Source of the DNA: Pyrinomonadaceae bacterium
GTDB taxonomy: Bacteria > Acidobacteriota > Blastocatellia > Pyrinomonadales > Pyrinomonadaceae
Assembly: GCA_019186825.1 (NCBI GenBank)
Contig: JABARP010000006.1
Span: 120,487-184,486 of the forward strand
Direction of reading: 5' to 3'
DNA length: 64,000 nt
Shown here: positions 18,309-27,753 of the stretch, in pieces
How the letters are laid out: each line of letters opens with the position of its first letter
Position numbering within the stretch: the stretch's first letter is position 1
Notes under the pieces: generated by a model
Seen by the model: the letters and a program-made list of their open reading frames with translations, nothing else
The model's database searches: none
Told to the model about the DNA's origin: nothing
Translations under genes and position numbers: made by a program

Positions 18309-19196
18309 ATGCCGGATCTAACTGAATTTTCAAAGAATGCTGCACGCGCAGTCGATGCGATGCTCGACGAGCTGCTGCCAAAGGAAAACGAGGAGCCGAA
18401 ATGGCTACATTCGGCGATGCGTTGGAGCACGTTCGCGGGTGGAAAGCGGTTCCGGCCGACGCTTGTGTTCGCGGTTGCGGATCTTTTTGACCTGCCTGCC
18501 GAACGAGTTGGCCGCACTGCGGCGGCGGTCGAAATGGTGCACACATTCTCGCTCATCCACGACGACCTGCCGGCGATGGATGACGATGACCTTCGACGCG
18601 GAAAGCCGACGTGCCATATAAAGTTTGACGAGGCAACGGCTATCCTCGCCGGCGATGCTCTTCTCGCTCTCGCCTTCAAGGCGATCGCGGACGACGACGG
18701 CCTCGGGACAGACATTCGTCTCAAGTTGATCGCCGAACTCGCCGAAGCGACCGGCACCCCACGGGGAATGGTCGCGGGCCAACAGCTCGATATTCTTAGT
18801 GAAGATAAAGAGATCGATGCCGAGGAGCTAGAGCGAATCCATATTCATAAAACGGGTGCTTTGATCAAGTTCTCGGCCAGGTCAGCGGCATTGGCTGCGG
18901 GAGCTTCCGTGTCGGATCTTGCTGCGATCACGGAGTATGCGAGTAAGCTCGGGTTGCTGTTCCAGATAACGGACGATCTGCTTGACGTTACGCAATCGAC
19001 CGATGTGCTTGGCAAGACAGCAGGTAAGGACGAAGAAAGCCGCAAATCGACTTACGTCTCGCTCTACGGCATCGAACACGCAAAGGTCCTGGCTGCGGAC
19101 ACGAAAGAAGCCGCCATTGTCGCCCTTTCACACTTCGACGAACGCGCCGAGATGCTCCGCGCGATCGCGACCGCTACTCTCGCCAGGACCGCCTAA
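18309..19196 (+). CDS. ispA: Polyprenyl (farnesyl/geranylgeranyl) diphosphate synthase
   Basis: Trans-prenyltransferase of 295 residues that condenses isopentenyl diphosphate with allylic diphosphates in the cytoplasm. The first Asp-rich motif is DDLPAMDDDD (residues 85-94) with the two-residue insertion typical of bacterial short-chain synthases. The second is TDDLLD (222-226). GGKRFRP (44-50) binds IPP. Product length (C15 or C20) cannot be fixed from sequence; FPP synthase is the usual annotation. It stands alone, followed 48 bases later by the exosortase gene. It would supply precursors for the undecaprenyl carrier used in wall and EPS synthesis. Confidence 0.92.
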   Translation: MPDLTEFSKNAARAVDAMLDELLPKENEEPKWLHSAMRWSTFAGGKRFRPTLVFAVADLFDLPAERVGRTAAAVEMVHTFSLIHDDLPAMDDDDLRRGKPTCHIKFDEATAILAGDALLALAFKAIADDDGLGTDIRLKLIAELAEATGTPRGMVAGQQLDILSEDKEIDAEELERIHIHKTGALIKFSARSAALAAGASVSDLAAITEYASKLGLLFQITDDLLDVTQSTDVLGKTAGKDEESRKSTYVSLYGIEHAKVLAADTKEAAIVALSHFDERAEMLRAIATATLARTA

Positions 19197-19244
19197 ATTA
19201 CAGGAAATTCACGCTGATTGATCGTTTGATTAAGCTCTTCGACT

Positions 19245-20171
19245 ATGTCTGAGACGCAGACAAACGGATCATTCGCGCTTAGCTGGCTTATTGTCACGGC
19301 AGCAACAACCGCGCTCTATTGGACGACGCTTGCGAAGCTCGGCGTAGATTGGTGGACGGATGAGAACTATACTCACGGGCTTTTGATCCCGTTCATCATC
19401 GGGTTTGTGCTGTGGGCGAACCGAAAAGATCTCTCCGCCTCCGAGCCGGTTTCGAGGTCCGCCGAAATTATCGGCCTTGTTGTTGCAGCGGGCGGGATCT
19501 TGCTACTTGCGTTGGGTGTTCTCGGTTCGGAGCTCTTTACGCAGCGTGTCTCTTTTGTCGTAACGGCCGCGGGCATCGTGATCTACGCGGGCGGCAAGCA
19601 TCTTTTCCGTATTTGCGGCATATTCTTCGTTCTTTTTACATTAGCGATACCTTTGCCGCAGATCGTGTTCAATAAGATAGCATTGCCGCTGCAATTCCTA
19701 GCGTCGAAGATCGCGGTTTGGGGTATCAGGCTTTTCGGCGTGCCGACCGTGCGGAAGGGGAACATAATCGACATCCTGCCTTCGGGAGCGATGCAGACGA
19801 TCTCGCTCGAGGTTGTCGAAGCATGCAGCGGTATTCGTTCGCTGATGACGCTGACTGCGATCGCCTTGCTGCTAGGTTTCTTTTCCCGAACCAAACGATC
19901 TCTCTCGGATGGCGTTATCTCCGGGATGACCGTTTCAGATCTTGTTCGGACGGGCATCTTGATGATCTTCTCGGTGCCGATCGCCGTGCTGACGAATGCG
20001 GTTCGTGTTTCTGCGACGGGCGTACTCACGTACCTTTACGGCGTTCGTGCAAGTGAAGGCACGCTGCACGAGGTTTCCGGACTCGTGATGTATATTGCAG
20101 CTCTTGCGATCCTCTTAGGGCTGAATGCCGCGTTACGCAAAGTTCTTGACGGGAGGGCTGCAGCTGCATGA
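19245..20171 (+). CDS. Exosortase (XrtA-like)
   Basis: Integral membrane cysteine transpeptidase family that processes PEP-CTERM-type C-terminal signals, normally in EPS-producing Gram-negative bacteria. The 308-residue product is mostly transmembrane helices. The catalytic set is present: Cys194 in VEACSGIRSL, Arg254 in NAVRVSATG and His275 in TLHEVSGL. The ATG of epsI overlaps its stop (ATGA), so the two are translationally coupled. The partner protein and the EPS operon 5 kb downstream place it in the XrtA/EPS-associated group. No obvious PEP-CTERM substrate protein lies in this window. Confidence 0.93.
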   Translation: MSETQTNGSFALSWLIVTAATTALYWTTLAKLGVDWWTDENYTHGLLIPFIIGFVLWANRKDLSASEPVSRSAEIIGLVVAAGGILLLALGVLGSELFTQRVSFVVTAAGIVIYAGGKHLFRICGIFFVLFTLAIPLPQIVFNKIALPLQFLASKIAVWGIRLFGVPTVRKGNIIDILPSGAMQTISLEVVEACSGIRSLMTLTAIALLLGFFSRTKRSLSDGVISGMTVSDLVRTGILMIFSVPIAVLTNAVRVSATGVLTYLYGVRASEGTLHEVSGLVMYIAALAILLGLNAALRKVLDGRAAAA

Positions 20172-20809
20172 ACGCACGCCGACTTCTAAAACTCCTGATC
20201 CTGCTCGTCGCCGGAGCGGCGCTTATCAACTGGCTTCAATTCAGAGGTGAGAATGTCCCAGCCCGCGAGAAGCTTGCGAATTTTCCCGAGGCCTTGGGCG
20301 AATGGAAGCAGCGCGGTGAAGCCTTTACTTTCAGCGAGGAGACCGATCGCGTACTCGGGGCGACCGATTACACAATGCGTGAATACGTGTCGAACGACGG
20401 CAAGGTAGCAAATATCTACATCGGGTACTACGGCTCGCAACGCGTCGGTGCAACGTATCACAGCCCGCAGAACTGCCTTCCCGGAGCAGGCTGGGTGATG
20501 CTCGATTTGCGCGAGGCCGAGATCCGACGCGCGGATGGCACGACGTTCGAAGCGAACCAGTATTTTGTCGAGAATGGAGCCTACCGCGAGGTTATGATCT
20601 ATTGGTACCAGGGCCGTGGCCGCACCGCAGCAAGCGAATACATCGACAAAATGCATTCGGTCCTCGACAGCATTTTCAGCCGGAGGACCGATGGTGCGAT
20701 GGTTCGCGTTATGGTAAACGTCGGTGACGACGAGGCGGGTGCCGTCGAAGCCGCAAAACGTCTATCCGCTAGGGTTGCCGACGATCTCGATGCGTTTGTC
20801 CCGCGCTAG
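20168..20809 (+). CDS. epsI: EpsI family protein, exosortase partner
   Basis: 213-residue protein of the EpsI family, found fused to or directly downstream of exosortases in EPS loci. One N-terminal transmembrane segment (LLKLLILLVAGAALINWL) anchors a periplasmic domain. Family-like features are the FPEALGEWKQRGE opening, IYIGYYGSQRVGATYHSPQNCLPGAGW (with a conserved Ser-Pro-x-Asn-Cys-x-Pro-Gly-Gly/Ala-Gly-Trp pattern) and VMIYWYQGRGR. The molecular function is not established for the family. It overlaps the exosortase by four bases. Confidence 0.9.
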   Translation: MNARRLLKLLILLVAGAALINWLQFRGENVPAREKLANFPEALGEWKQRGEAFTFSEETDRVLGATDYTMREYVSNDGKVANIYIGYYGSQRVGATYHSPQNCLPGAGWVMLDLREAEIRRADGTTFEANQYFVENGAYREVMIYWYQGRGRTAASEYIDKMHSVLDSIFSRRTDGAMVRVMVNVGDDEAGAVEAAKRLSARVADDLDAFVPR

Positions 20810-20851
20810 TCGGTTAGATCACGATCATAACGGCAGCCTCAAAAAGGCCAA

Positions 20852-21640
20852 CTAGTAAGCATGTGCAAGCTCGTTGTAGCACGTGCAAGCGGATTGCTCG
20901 ACCTTTGCCCGATCGCGTATCGAGAGGCCGCCACGCGAATAGTCGATCAAATTTCCTTTCCGCATTTCCAGCGCAATGCACGTTACGCTTGGCCGATAGA
21001 CGCCGAGGATCCTTGCGATCTGCTCGTGCGTCAGCTTCATTGTTTTCTTACCTGAGCGGTCCTGGACAAGCAGCAGCCAGGTGCAAAGCCGTTCTTTGAC
21101 CGAATGATACATATTGCAGACCGAACGCTGCGAGATCTGTCGGACGTATTGATCGACCTGCGGAGTAAGAGCACTCGAAAGTTCCGGATAGAGGCGGAGC
21201 AATCTTGAGAGCACTTCGCTTTCGATGCGAACCGCTGAGCCTGCCTGTGTGACCTGCGTGCAATTCGTAACGTTCGTACGGCAAAAGAGCGGCAGAAATC
21301 CGATGGCACCTTCGTTGCCGGTGATCGTCACTTCGACCATACGGCCGTCGTCGAGCGTGCGAAATTCGGATATGACGGCCGTCTCAGGAAAGTAAACGTA
21401 GTCGAGCCGGTCGTCCTGCATATAGAGGAATTGATCGGCCGATAGAAATACGGATCTCAGCGACGGCTGAAGCTTGTCGAACAGATCTTTCGGCAGATCC
21501 GCAAGCAGCTGGTTACTGGATGAAACGATCGGCATGGACGCCGACCTGCGAACTTTCGAGGCGGAACGTGACGAGCCGGTCGGAATAAAATCGCTCGTTT
21601 CCGTGACATCGTGTGTGAATGAATAATTAAAATGTTCCAT
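20852..21640 (-). CDS. Crp/Fnr family transcriptional regulator
   Basis: 262-residue regulator: about 40 low-complexity Ser-rich residues, a cyclic-nucleotide-binding-like beta-roll (about 45-165), a dimer helix, and a C-terminal winged helix (LTHEQIARILGVYRPSVTCIALEMRKGNLIDYSRG, split here as two segments of the same HTH). The effector is unknown: the beta-roll lacks an obvious full cAMP phosphate cassette, and there is no N-terminal Cys cluster for an iron-sulphur centre. GAGGGAAGA precedes ATG. It is encoded opposite to the exosortase genes, with a NarL-type response regulator behind it, and may control the EPS locus. That is inference from position only. Confidence 0.9.
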   Translation of the reverse strand: MEHFNYSFTHDVTETSDFIPTGSSRSASKVRRSASMPIVSSSNQLLADLPKDLFDKLQPSLRSVFLSADQFLYMQDDRLDYVYFPETAVISEFRTLDDGRMVEVTITGNEGAIGFLPLFCRTNVTNCTQVTQAGSAVRIESEVLSRLLRLYPELSSALTPQVDQYVRQISQRSVCNMYHSVKERLCTWLLLVQDRSGKKTMKLTHEQIARILGVYRPSVTCIALEMRKGNLIDYSRGGLSIRDRAKVEQSACTCYNELAHAY

Positions 21641-22001
21641 TCTTCCCTCGTGATCCTTATGAATGAATTTATGAATTGAATCTCTAGGGCAACAACGGTA
21701 TGCGGCACAAACAAGGGAAGGAGTTGTCCCGCTTGGAAAATTGTGCCTCTTTTCTCATCCGTCCAACTCAGAACCGAGCGTCCGGGTGTTGCGCCTAAGT
21801 AATTCAATTCTGATTGACCGAAAGGCCGGATGAAATTAGGAAAAACAGAAAAATGTATAGGGAAAATCCCTATGTTGTGGGGAAAGATCGAACTGCCCAA
21901 TGATCAAGATCTCGGGGGCAACGTGGATCCAAACATTAGTGCTGCTAAAGGCTTTGTTTGTAGCGGTTACGCTTGTTGGTGGCAACCGGAGAACGTCACG
22001 G
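21641..22001. other. Intergenic region upstream of the Crp-family gene
   Basis: 361 bases with no credible gene; short frames crossing it have no recognisable product and atypical composition. It should contain the promoter of the Crp-family gene (minus strand) and the 3' end of the response-regulator transcript. The only distinct signal is a 17-bp palindrome at 21857-21873, listed separately. No T-run-flanked terminator hairpin was found. Confidence 0.5.
21857..21873. promoter_or_regulatory. Palindromic operator-like site ATAGGG-N5-CCCTAT
   Basis: ATAGGGAAAATCCCTAT has perfect six-base arms around a five-base centre. It lies about 215 bases upstream of the Crp-family start and about 130 bases past the response-regulator stop. 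Symmetric sites of this size are typical of dimeric regulators; NarL/FixJ-type proteins are one possibility given the neighbouring gene. Confidence 0.45.
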
Positions 22002-22655
22002 TTACGTATCCTGCATCCAGCCTTGAAGGATCGCGTATTTTACGATCGCTATACGGCCGGAGATGCCGAGCTTTCGCATTGCGTTGGTTTTGTGGACCTC
22101 GATGGTCTTGACGCTTAGGTCGAGACTTGCGGCGATCTCCTTATTGCTGTAGCCGAGCGAAATAAGACGCAAGACCTCGGTCTCGCGATCTGTGAGTTCC
22201 CGCTGATTCTCGCCGCGAAGCGCGGGGCGGTTCGCATAGCCGCCCATCACCTTTTTTGTTAGGGCCGGGTCGAGGTATGCGTTGCCTTCTGCGACCTCTC
22301 GAATGGCGTTGATCAGATGGTTCGGGGCGCTTTGCTTGAGGACGTAACCATTTGCACCGGCGGCGACCAATTGCTGGAGGTAGCCGTCATCGGTATGACG
22401 GGAAAGCGTCAGGAGTTTAATGTCCGGATACTTCAAGCGAAGCCTTTTTGTGGCTTTCAGGCCGTTCATCCTTGGCATCGAGATATCGAGGATGATGATG
22501 TCTGGCCGAAGTTCTTCGGCGCGCGCAAGGGCAAGCTCGCCGTCATCGGCTTCACCAACGACTTCCATATCAGGCTGGGCGTTCACAAGGAGCTTAACGC
22601 CTTCCCGAACAGTTTTGTGGTCCTCCGCGAGGAGAATGCGAAGCTTGTTTCCCAT
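22002..22655 (-). CDS. NarL/FixJ-type response regulator
   Basis: 217-residue two-component response regulator. The receiver domain (1-120) has Asp12-type acidic residues (AEDH), the phosphoacceptor Asp57 in IIILDISMP, and the conserved Lys in YVLKQSAP near 106. A LuxR-type helix-turn-helix follows (about 153-210): LTDRETEVLRLISLGYSN and KEIAASLDLSVKTIEVHK. It starts seven bases after the histidine kinase stop, so the pair is an operon and the kinase is almost certainly its partner. Targets are unknown; the palindrome just downstream and the EPS genes are candidates. Confidence 0.95.
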   Translation of the reverse strand: MGNKLRILLAEDHKTVREGVKLLVNAQPDMEVVGEADDGELALARAEELRPDIIILDISMPRMNGLKATKRLRLKYPDIKLLTLSRHTDDGYLQQLVAAGANGYVLKQSAPNHLINAIREVAEGNAYLDPALTKKVMGGYANRPALRGENQRELTDRETEVLRLISLGYSNKEIAASLDLSVKTIEVHKTNAMRKLGISGRIAIVKYAILQGWMQDT

Positions 22656-22662
22656 AAGTCAA

Positions 22663-25071
22663 TTAGCTCACAAGCGGGACGCGAATAAAAACCGTCGTAC
22701 CTTTTTTCGGAGCTGACTCGATCTCGAACGTGCCGCCGATCATCGATGCCCGCTCACGCATTCCAACAAGGCCGAAGCCGCCTTTTTCACGTCTGGGCAA
22801 CTTTGACTGTACATCAAATCCCTGTCCGTTGTCCTCGATGATCAAGAGAAGCTCGTGGCCGAGTTTCTCGAGAATTATCTCGACCATGCTTGCTTTAGCA
22901 TACTTTGCCGTATTGTTGAGTGCTTCCTGGGTGATGCGGTAAAGATTCGTCTCAACGTCCTTGTTGAGGGAGAGATCAGCGACGCCTATCGCGTTGAACT
23001 CCGCATCGATGCCGGAGTAACGCGACCATTCTTTTGCATAGTTCGCCATCGTGGCAACGAAACCGGTCTCATCGAGCACGCTGGGGCGAAGTTCCCAGGC
23101 GAGAAAGCTGACCTCGCTATCAACGACCTCAGCAAGCTCAGCAAGCCGCTCTATCCTTTCAGCGATATCAGATCCTTCATCGCAGAGGGCCGCAATGCTT
23201 GCTATCTTCAAGCGGAGCGCGGTTAGGGATTGGCCAAGCTGGTCGTGAAGGTCGCGGGCAATGCGGCCGCGTTCATCTTCTTGTATCGTAAAGAGCCGCC
23301 GGAGGAGATTGAGCCGCTGCTCCTCGATCCTGGCACGCTCCTCCATCTGCTTGACGAGAACCGCATTCGTTTCAGCAAGAGCCTGCGTACGGCTTGCAAC
23401 GCGGGCCTCGAGGTCGGTTCGAGCCTGATGAAGATCCGCCTCGTACTGTATCCGTTCCGTTAGGTCGGATGCGATCTTTGCGTACCCGATCAGCGAATCA
23501 TTCTGATAGAGCGGCACGAGGACGCCGCTTGCAAAGAAGCTCGATCCGTCCTTGCGGACGTGCCACCGTTCGTCGGATGCTCGGCCATCCGTTCGGGCCT
23601 TTGCCATCTCGTGCTTCGGGATATCCTTGGCGATGTCATCTGGTGTGAACAAGATGTCTTCGGACTTGCCGAGAATCTCGCGTTCGCGATAACCGAATAT
23701 CTTCTCCGCACCGGGATTCCACGTGTCGATCAGGCCTTCGGTATCGGTCGAATAAATTGCATAGTCCGTAAAGCTTTCCGTTAGGACGCGCATTCGCTCG
23801 CGGCTGAATTTGAGTGCGTCTTCGCTGCGTCTGAGGTCCGTGAGATCGCTAACAAAAGAATAGAATCCGCGCACCTTTCTATCAGGGCCGAAATCAGGCA
23901 CGTAGGAGACATGGACATATCGCTCGCCAATGCCTTTGTATGTGACCCACGAGTCGATCGAAAAGCTCTCGCCGGCGAACGCACGCTCGATGAGCGGCTG
24001 GAGCTGCTTATACGACCGCGGCGAGAGCACGCTGCTGAGTTTTCGCCCGACGATGGCGGGCTTATCGATGCCGAAAAGTTTGGAATATTGATCGTTCACA
24101 AAGCGATAGCGTTCGTCGCGATCGACGTATGAGATCAGGGCCGGTATCACATTGGTGATAAGGCGGAGCTCGGCCTCGCTGTCGCGAACTCGTTCGCTGA
24201 TGAGCTTTTGCTCGGTAACATCGATGACCGTGCCGTAAGAACGCAACGCTTCGCCTTCGCTGTCGCGAATGATCGCACCGGCTGCCTCGACCCAACGTAC
24301 GCGTCCGGTCCGCTGTCTGATCCTAAATTCGTTCTTGAACTCTTCTGTCCTGGATTTGAACGCTGCAAAGAGGTGGGCTTTTACCTGGTCGCTGTCGTCC
24401 TCGTAAATATACTTGTCGAGCGTCTCGGGCCTGACCCAATTCGAACGGGCTTTTTCGCCGCAGATCTTCCAAAGGGTTTCCGATAAAAAGATCCGCTGCG
24501 TTTGGGCACTCCATTCCCAGCTTCCAAATCCGCCGGCTTTTTGCGCAAGCATCAAACGCTCTTCGGTCGAGCGATAGGCTTCTTCGACGAGTCTGCGTTC
24601 AGTGATGTCGAGGATGACACCGTTGATGCGCAACGGCTTTCCGCCCTTGTCACGAACGATCGAACCGACGCTTTCGACCCAATGAATGCTTCCGTTCGCG
24701 TGGCGAACGCGGAATTCATCCTTGTACTCGGCGGTAACCGAATTCAGAGCGGCTTGAAAATGTGCTTCCGCGCTTTCGCGGTCGTCTTCGATAGGCAGGT
24801 CTTTGTAGAACGAGATGCCAATGTGCCGGACCGGTGAGGTTACGCCTAGTATGTCGAGAGCAGCGTCCGAGAACCAAAGCTCATCCTCGTCCGCCTGCCA
24901 TTCCCAAATGCCAAGCTTTCCCGCTTCCTGTACCAGATCAAGCCGACGTTCGAGGTTATGTACCAGCTCAGACGTTTCGACGCCGTTCAAGGACGCTCCG
25001 TCGAGCGCGTTTTGCTCGGACGTGTAAGTGAGTGTTTCAACTCGCTTTTTTAGCTGAGCGTTCTCGGTCAT
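22663..25071 (-). CDS. Soluble multi-PAS histidine kinase (HisKA_3/NarX-like)
   Basis: 802-residue sensor kinase with no transmembrane segment, so probably cytoplasmic. Four PAS/PAC units occupy roughly 40-160, 165-290, 293-415 and 420-545; several end in the PAC signature VILDITERR, TVIDVTEQK, FVSDLTDLR, IASDLTERI. A coiled coil (LEARVASRTQALAETNAVL) leads to a HisKA_3 dimerisation domain with the phosphoacceptor His in ARDLHDQLGQSL, then a HATPase_c domain with NTAKYAKAS and DNGQGFD. This kinase class pairs with NarL-type regulators, exactly what lies next to it. The signal is unknown; PAS domains could bind haem, flavin or a small ligand, and no such residues can be assigned here. Confidence 0.94.
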   Translation of the reverse strand: MTENAQLKKRVETLTYTSEQNALDGASLNGVETSELVHNLERRLDLVQEAGKLGIWEWQADEDELWFSDAALDILGVTSPVRHIGISFYKDLPIEDDRESAEAHFQAALNSVTAEYKDEFRVRHANGSIHWVESVGSIVRDKGGKPLRINGVILDITERRLVEEAYRSTEERLMLAQKAGGFGSWEWSAQTQRIFLSETLWKICGEKARSNWVRPETLDKYIYEDDSDQVKAHLFAAFKSRTEEFKNEFRIRQRTGRVRWVEAAGAIIRDSEGEALRSYGTVIDVTEQKLISERVRDSEAELRLITNVIPALISYVDRDERYRFVNDQYSKLFGIDKPAIVGRKLSSVLSPRSYKQLQPLIERAFAGESFSIDSWVTYKGIGERYVHVSYVPDFGPDRKVRGFYSFVSDLTDLRRSEDALKFSRERMRVLTESFTDYAIYSTDTEGLIDTWNPGAEKIFGYREREILGKSEDILFTPDDIAKDIPKHEMAKARTDGRASDERWHVRKDGSSFFASGVLVPLYQNDSLIGYAKIASDLTERIQYEADLHQARTDLEARVASRTQALAETNAVLVKQMEERARIEEQRLNLLRRLFTIQEDERGRIARDLHDQLGQSLTALRLKIASIAALCDEGSDIAERIERLAELAEVVDSEVSFLAWELRPSVLDETGFVATMANYAKEWSRYSGIDAEFNAIGVADLSLNKDVETNLYRITQEALNNTAKYAKASMVEIILEKLGHELLLIIEDNGQGFDVQSKLPRREKGGFGLVGMRERASMIGGTFEIESAPKKGTTVFIRVPLVS

Positions 25072-25386
25072 TGTTACTTCGGTTCGCTTGTCAGCTCGAT
25101 TTTAACACACCGAAGGAGGAAGCCGGTTTTTGCTGAGAACGCCGCCTGTCCGGCCCGAGCTCGTCCCACAAACAAATTCCTTGCAAAATGTGCCTCTCGC
25201 GATCGGCCGACTCTAATATTTCCAAGGAAATTCTGAAACTTAATGTCGATTGAATCTTTTACCTGAGTGCCGACAGGGAATCAGGTCTTTTCAGTGGTTT
25301 CCCGCAACTGAAAGCGAACGACGCAGTTGGAATTGCCCTCCGATAGCGTTCGTATTTGTGAGCCGTTGAACGGCAGGTTTTTTGTT
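25072..25386. other. Divergent region between the kinase and the EPS operon
   Basis: 315 bases between the histidine kinase (minus) and the TPR lipoprotein gene (plus). Promoters for both are expected here. I found no -24/-12 (sigma-54) element of the kind known from PEP-CTERM systems and no confident sigma-70 pair. GAAGGAGGAAG at 25112-25122 resembles a ribosome-binding site but no sensible frame follows it. Confidence 0.5.
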
Positions 25387-27753
25387 ATGTTTTACGTTGA
25401 GTGCCCAAATCGAAGCAAGTTTCTCCTGCTGTTCGCAGTTGTTGCCGTTTCAGTCTCCTTTTTGGCGGCGTGCGGACACTCCACAGAAGCCTTTATCGCA
25501 AAAGGCGAAGAATACCTAGCAAAACGAAAATTCAACGACGCATTGATGCAGTTTCGGGCAGCGGTCGAAAGCGACAGCTCTTCGTCGCGTGCGCATTGGG
25601 GCCTGGCCCGCTCGTATGAGAACCTTGGCGAATTTGACGAAGCATTCAACGAGCTTAGAAAAGCGACCGAGCTCGATCCGAGCAATCTAGATGCACAGGC
25701 GCGTCTCGGCAATTACTTTCTGCTCGTAAAGCCGCCGCTCATCTCGGAAGCGCAAAAGGTTCGCGACCTGATAGCAAAGAAGGATCCGAAATTCATCGAA
25801 GGCGTAGTTCTCGAGGCGTCGATCTTGAATGCTAGCGGCCGCGGCGAAGACGAAGTTGTTGCAAAGCTCAACGAGGCGATTGCCCTTGACCCGAAAAGAA
25901 CGGCAACCTACGTAAGCCTTTCGCGTTATTACACAACTATCGAGAAGCCGGAGAAGGCAGAGGCGGCACTGCAGCAGGGAATTGCGGCGGACCCGAATGT
26001 AGCCCTTGGCTATACGGAATACGGCCGGTTCCTGATGTACGCGAAGCGCGATCAAGAGGCCGAGGCACAGTTTGAAAAGGGAATTAGCGTTGAGCCCACG
26101 AACATCGAGGCTCGCGAGACCGAAGCAGACTTCTTCGTTACTAGCGGTCAGCTCGACAAAGCAGAGAACGCTTACAAGAAACTCGTCGAAATACAGGAGA
26201 ACAGCCCCGAGAGTCGCCTTGAGCTTGCTGATTTCTATCGCAAGGTGAAGCGTGTGCCCGAGGCGTTGAGCGTACTCGATGCGGTTGTCGCCGAAAATCC
26301 ACAGTATGTCCGAGCAAGATACGCACTTGCCGCTATCTATCTTGATTCGAAGGATGAAGGGAAGGTCGAAGAGCAGATCAACGTCCTTCTTGGCCTCAAC
26401 GATAAGGATGAGGAAGCTCTGATGCTGCTTGCCCGGCTGCGGCTGATGCAGGGACGTCCGGAAGAGGCGATCAAGCAGCTTGAAGAGGTTCTGAAGCGGA
26501 CGCCAAGCAAGCGTGATGCTCTTTATGTGATGGCACAGGCAAAGATCGCCGCAGGCCTGATCGAAGAAGCCAATGCGTTCATCGGAGACCTGCAGCGGTA
26601 TCACCCGGAATTCTTGAAGGCCGGACTGTTGAAGATACAGGCTGCGTTCGCCGCGGGTGACAACGCTGCGGCACTGCGTCTTGCGAACGAACTATACGGA
26701 ACGGTCAACAGTGCCCAGCCGAATTCTGAGACTTCCGTAAACGACATTGCTGAGATACAGCTTCGCTCGTTGTCGGCACGCGGCCTTGCCGCACTCGCCC
26801 TCGGACGAACGAAGGATGCTATCGCCGATCTTGAACGTGTTCGAACACTGACGCCGAACGCTCCGTCTGCCCTGATCAATCTTGCAAAAGCCTATCGACG
26901 CGTCGAACGCCTCGACGAGGCTGCAGCTCTTTATCAGACGGCGATGCAGTTGGACGAGCGTGATTTCGATGCTGTCAGCGGCTACGTTTCGCTCTGCATC
27001 GAGAACAAGAAGATCGCCGACGCTTACGCCACGCTCGATGCGATGTCAACCCGGAATTCGGGCCGTGCGGACGTGCTTGCAGCATTGCATTTCCTTCGTT
27101 CGCAAGTGCTCTCATCGGTAGGCAAGAGTGCGGAGACCGAAGCCGAACTTTCGACCGCGATCCAACTCGATCCGGACTACTTGCCGGCATATACCGCATA
27201 CGCCGCGATCCTGGCGGGCAGAAATGAGATCCCGCAGGCGATAGACGAATACAAGAAAGTGATCGCTGCGAGGCCTTCATCGAGCATTTACACGATGCTT
27301 GGAATACTTGAGGACGCCCGCGGAAATACGGCCGAGGCGGAAAAGAATTACCGTGCCGCCCTTGAGCTTGCGCCAAATTCGCCGGTCGCAGCGAACAATC
27401 TCGCGTGGCTGATCGCAGAATCGCAAGGAAATCTCGATGAGGCACTGAGCCTCGCATCTTCAGCAGTTAGCGGTGATCAGACGGTTGCCGCGTACTACGA
27501 CACGCTCGGTTGGATCTACCTGAAGAAGAATCTTTATTCCGCTGCCGAACAGCAGTTCCGCAAGGCGATCGAGACCGATCAGCGGAACAACAAGGCTCCC
27601 AACGCAGCGTATCGAGTTCATCTCGGGATGGCTCTCTCGTCTTCCGGAAATACCGAGGCGGCGAAACGTGAAGCAGAGGCTTCGCTGAATGATCGCTCAG
27701 CATTGAGCGACCAGGAGATTGCGATGGCTCGAAGAATATTGGAGGCAAGATGA
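25387..27753 (+). CDS. TPR-repeat lipoprotein of exosortase/EPS loci (PrsT-like)
   Basis: 788-residue lipoprotein composed almost entirely of tetratricopeptide repeats. The N-terminus has a hydrophobic signal and lipobox LAAC with the lipidated Cys29. From about residue 38 to the end there are at least fifteen TPR-like helical pairs (for example HWGLARSYENLGEFDEAFNE and AAYYDTLGWIYLKKNLYSAA). The architecture matches the large TPR lipoproteins associated with PEP-CTERM/exosortase loci, thought to be outer-membrane scaffolds for EPS secretion, comparable to AlgK or PelB. ATG at 25387 is chosen because the signal peptide starts there. Its stop overlaps the start of a 59-codon gene. It is the first gene of the EPS operon. 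Confidence 0.88.
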   Translation: MFYVECPNRSKFLLLFAVVAVSVSFLAACGHSTEAFIAKGEEYLAKRKFNDALMQFRAAVESDSSSSRAHWGLARSYENLGEFDEAFNELRKATELDPSNLDAQARLGNYFLLVKPPLISEAQKVRDLIAKKDPKFIEGVVLEASILNASGRGEDEVVAKLNEAIALDPKRTATYVSLSRYYTTIEKPEKAEAALQQGIAADPNVALGYTEYGRFLMYAKRDQEAEAQFEKGISVEPTNIEARETEADFFVTSGQLDKAENAYKKLVEIQENSPESRLELADFYRKVKRVPEALSVLDAVVAENPQYVRARYALAAIYLDSKDEGKVEEQINVLLGLNDKDEEALMLLARLRLMQGRPEEAIKQLEEVLKRTPSKRDALYVMAQAKIAAGLIEEANAFIGDLQRYHPEFLKAGLLKIQAAFAAGDNAAALRLANELYGTVNSAQPNSETSVNDIAEIQLRSLSARGLAALALGRTKDAIADLERVRTLTPNAPSALINLAKAYRRVERLDEAAALYQTAMQLDERDFDAVSGYVSLCIENKKIADAYATLDAMSTRNSGRADVLAALHFLRSQVLSSVGKSAETEAELSTAIQLDPDYLPAYTAYAAILAGRNEIPQAIDEYKKVIAARPSSSIYTMLGILEDARGNTAEAEKNYRAALELAPNSPVAANNLAWLIAESQGNLDEALSLASSAVSGDQTVAAYYDTLGWIYLKKNLYSAAEQQFRKAIETDQRNNKAPNAAYRVHLGMALSSSGNTEAAKREAEASLNDRSALSDQEIAMARRILEAR

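Noticed and set aside
21830..22118. Short plus-strand ORFs downstream of the response regulator
   Set aside because: They run antisense into the response-regulator gene and show no domain or consistent codon bias.
25072..25386. Sigma-54 promoter for the EPS operon
   Set aside because: No GG-N10-GC element with a recognisable TGGCAC was found in this region, unlike the one at 46599.
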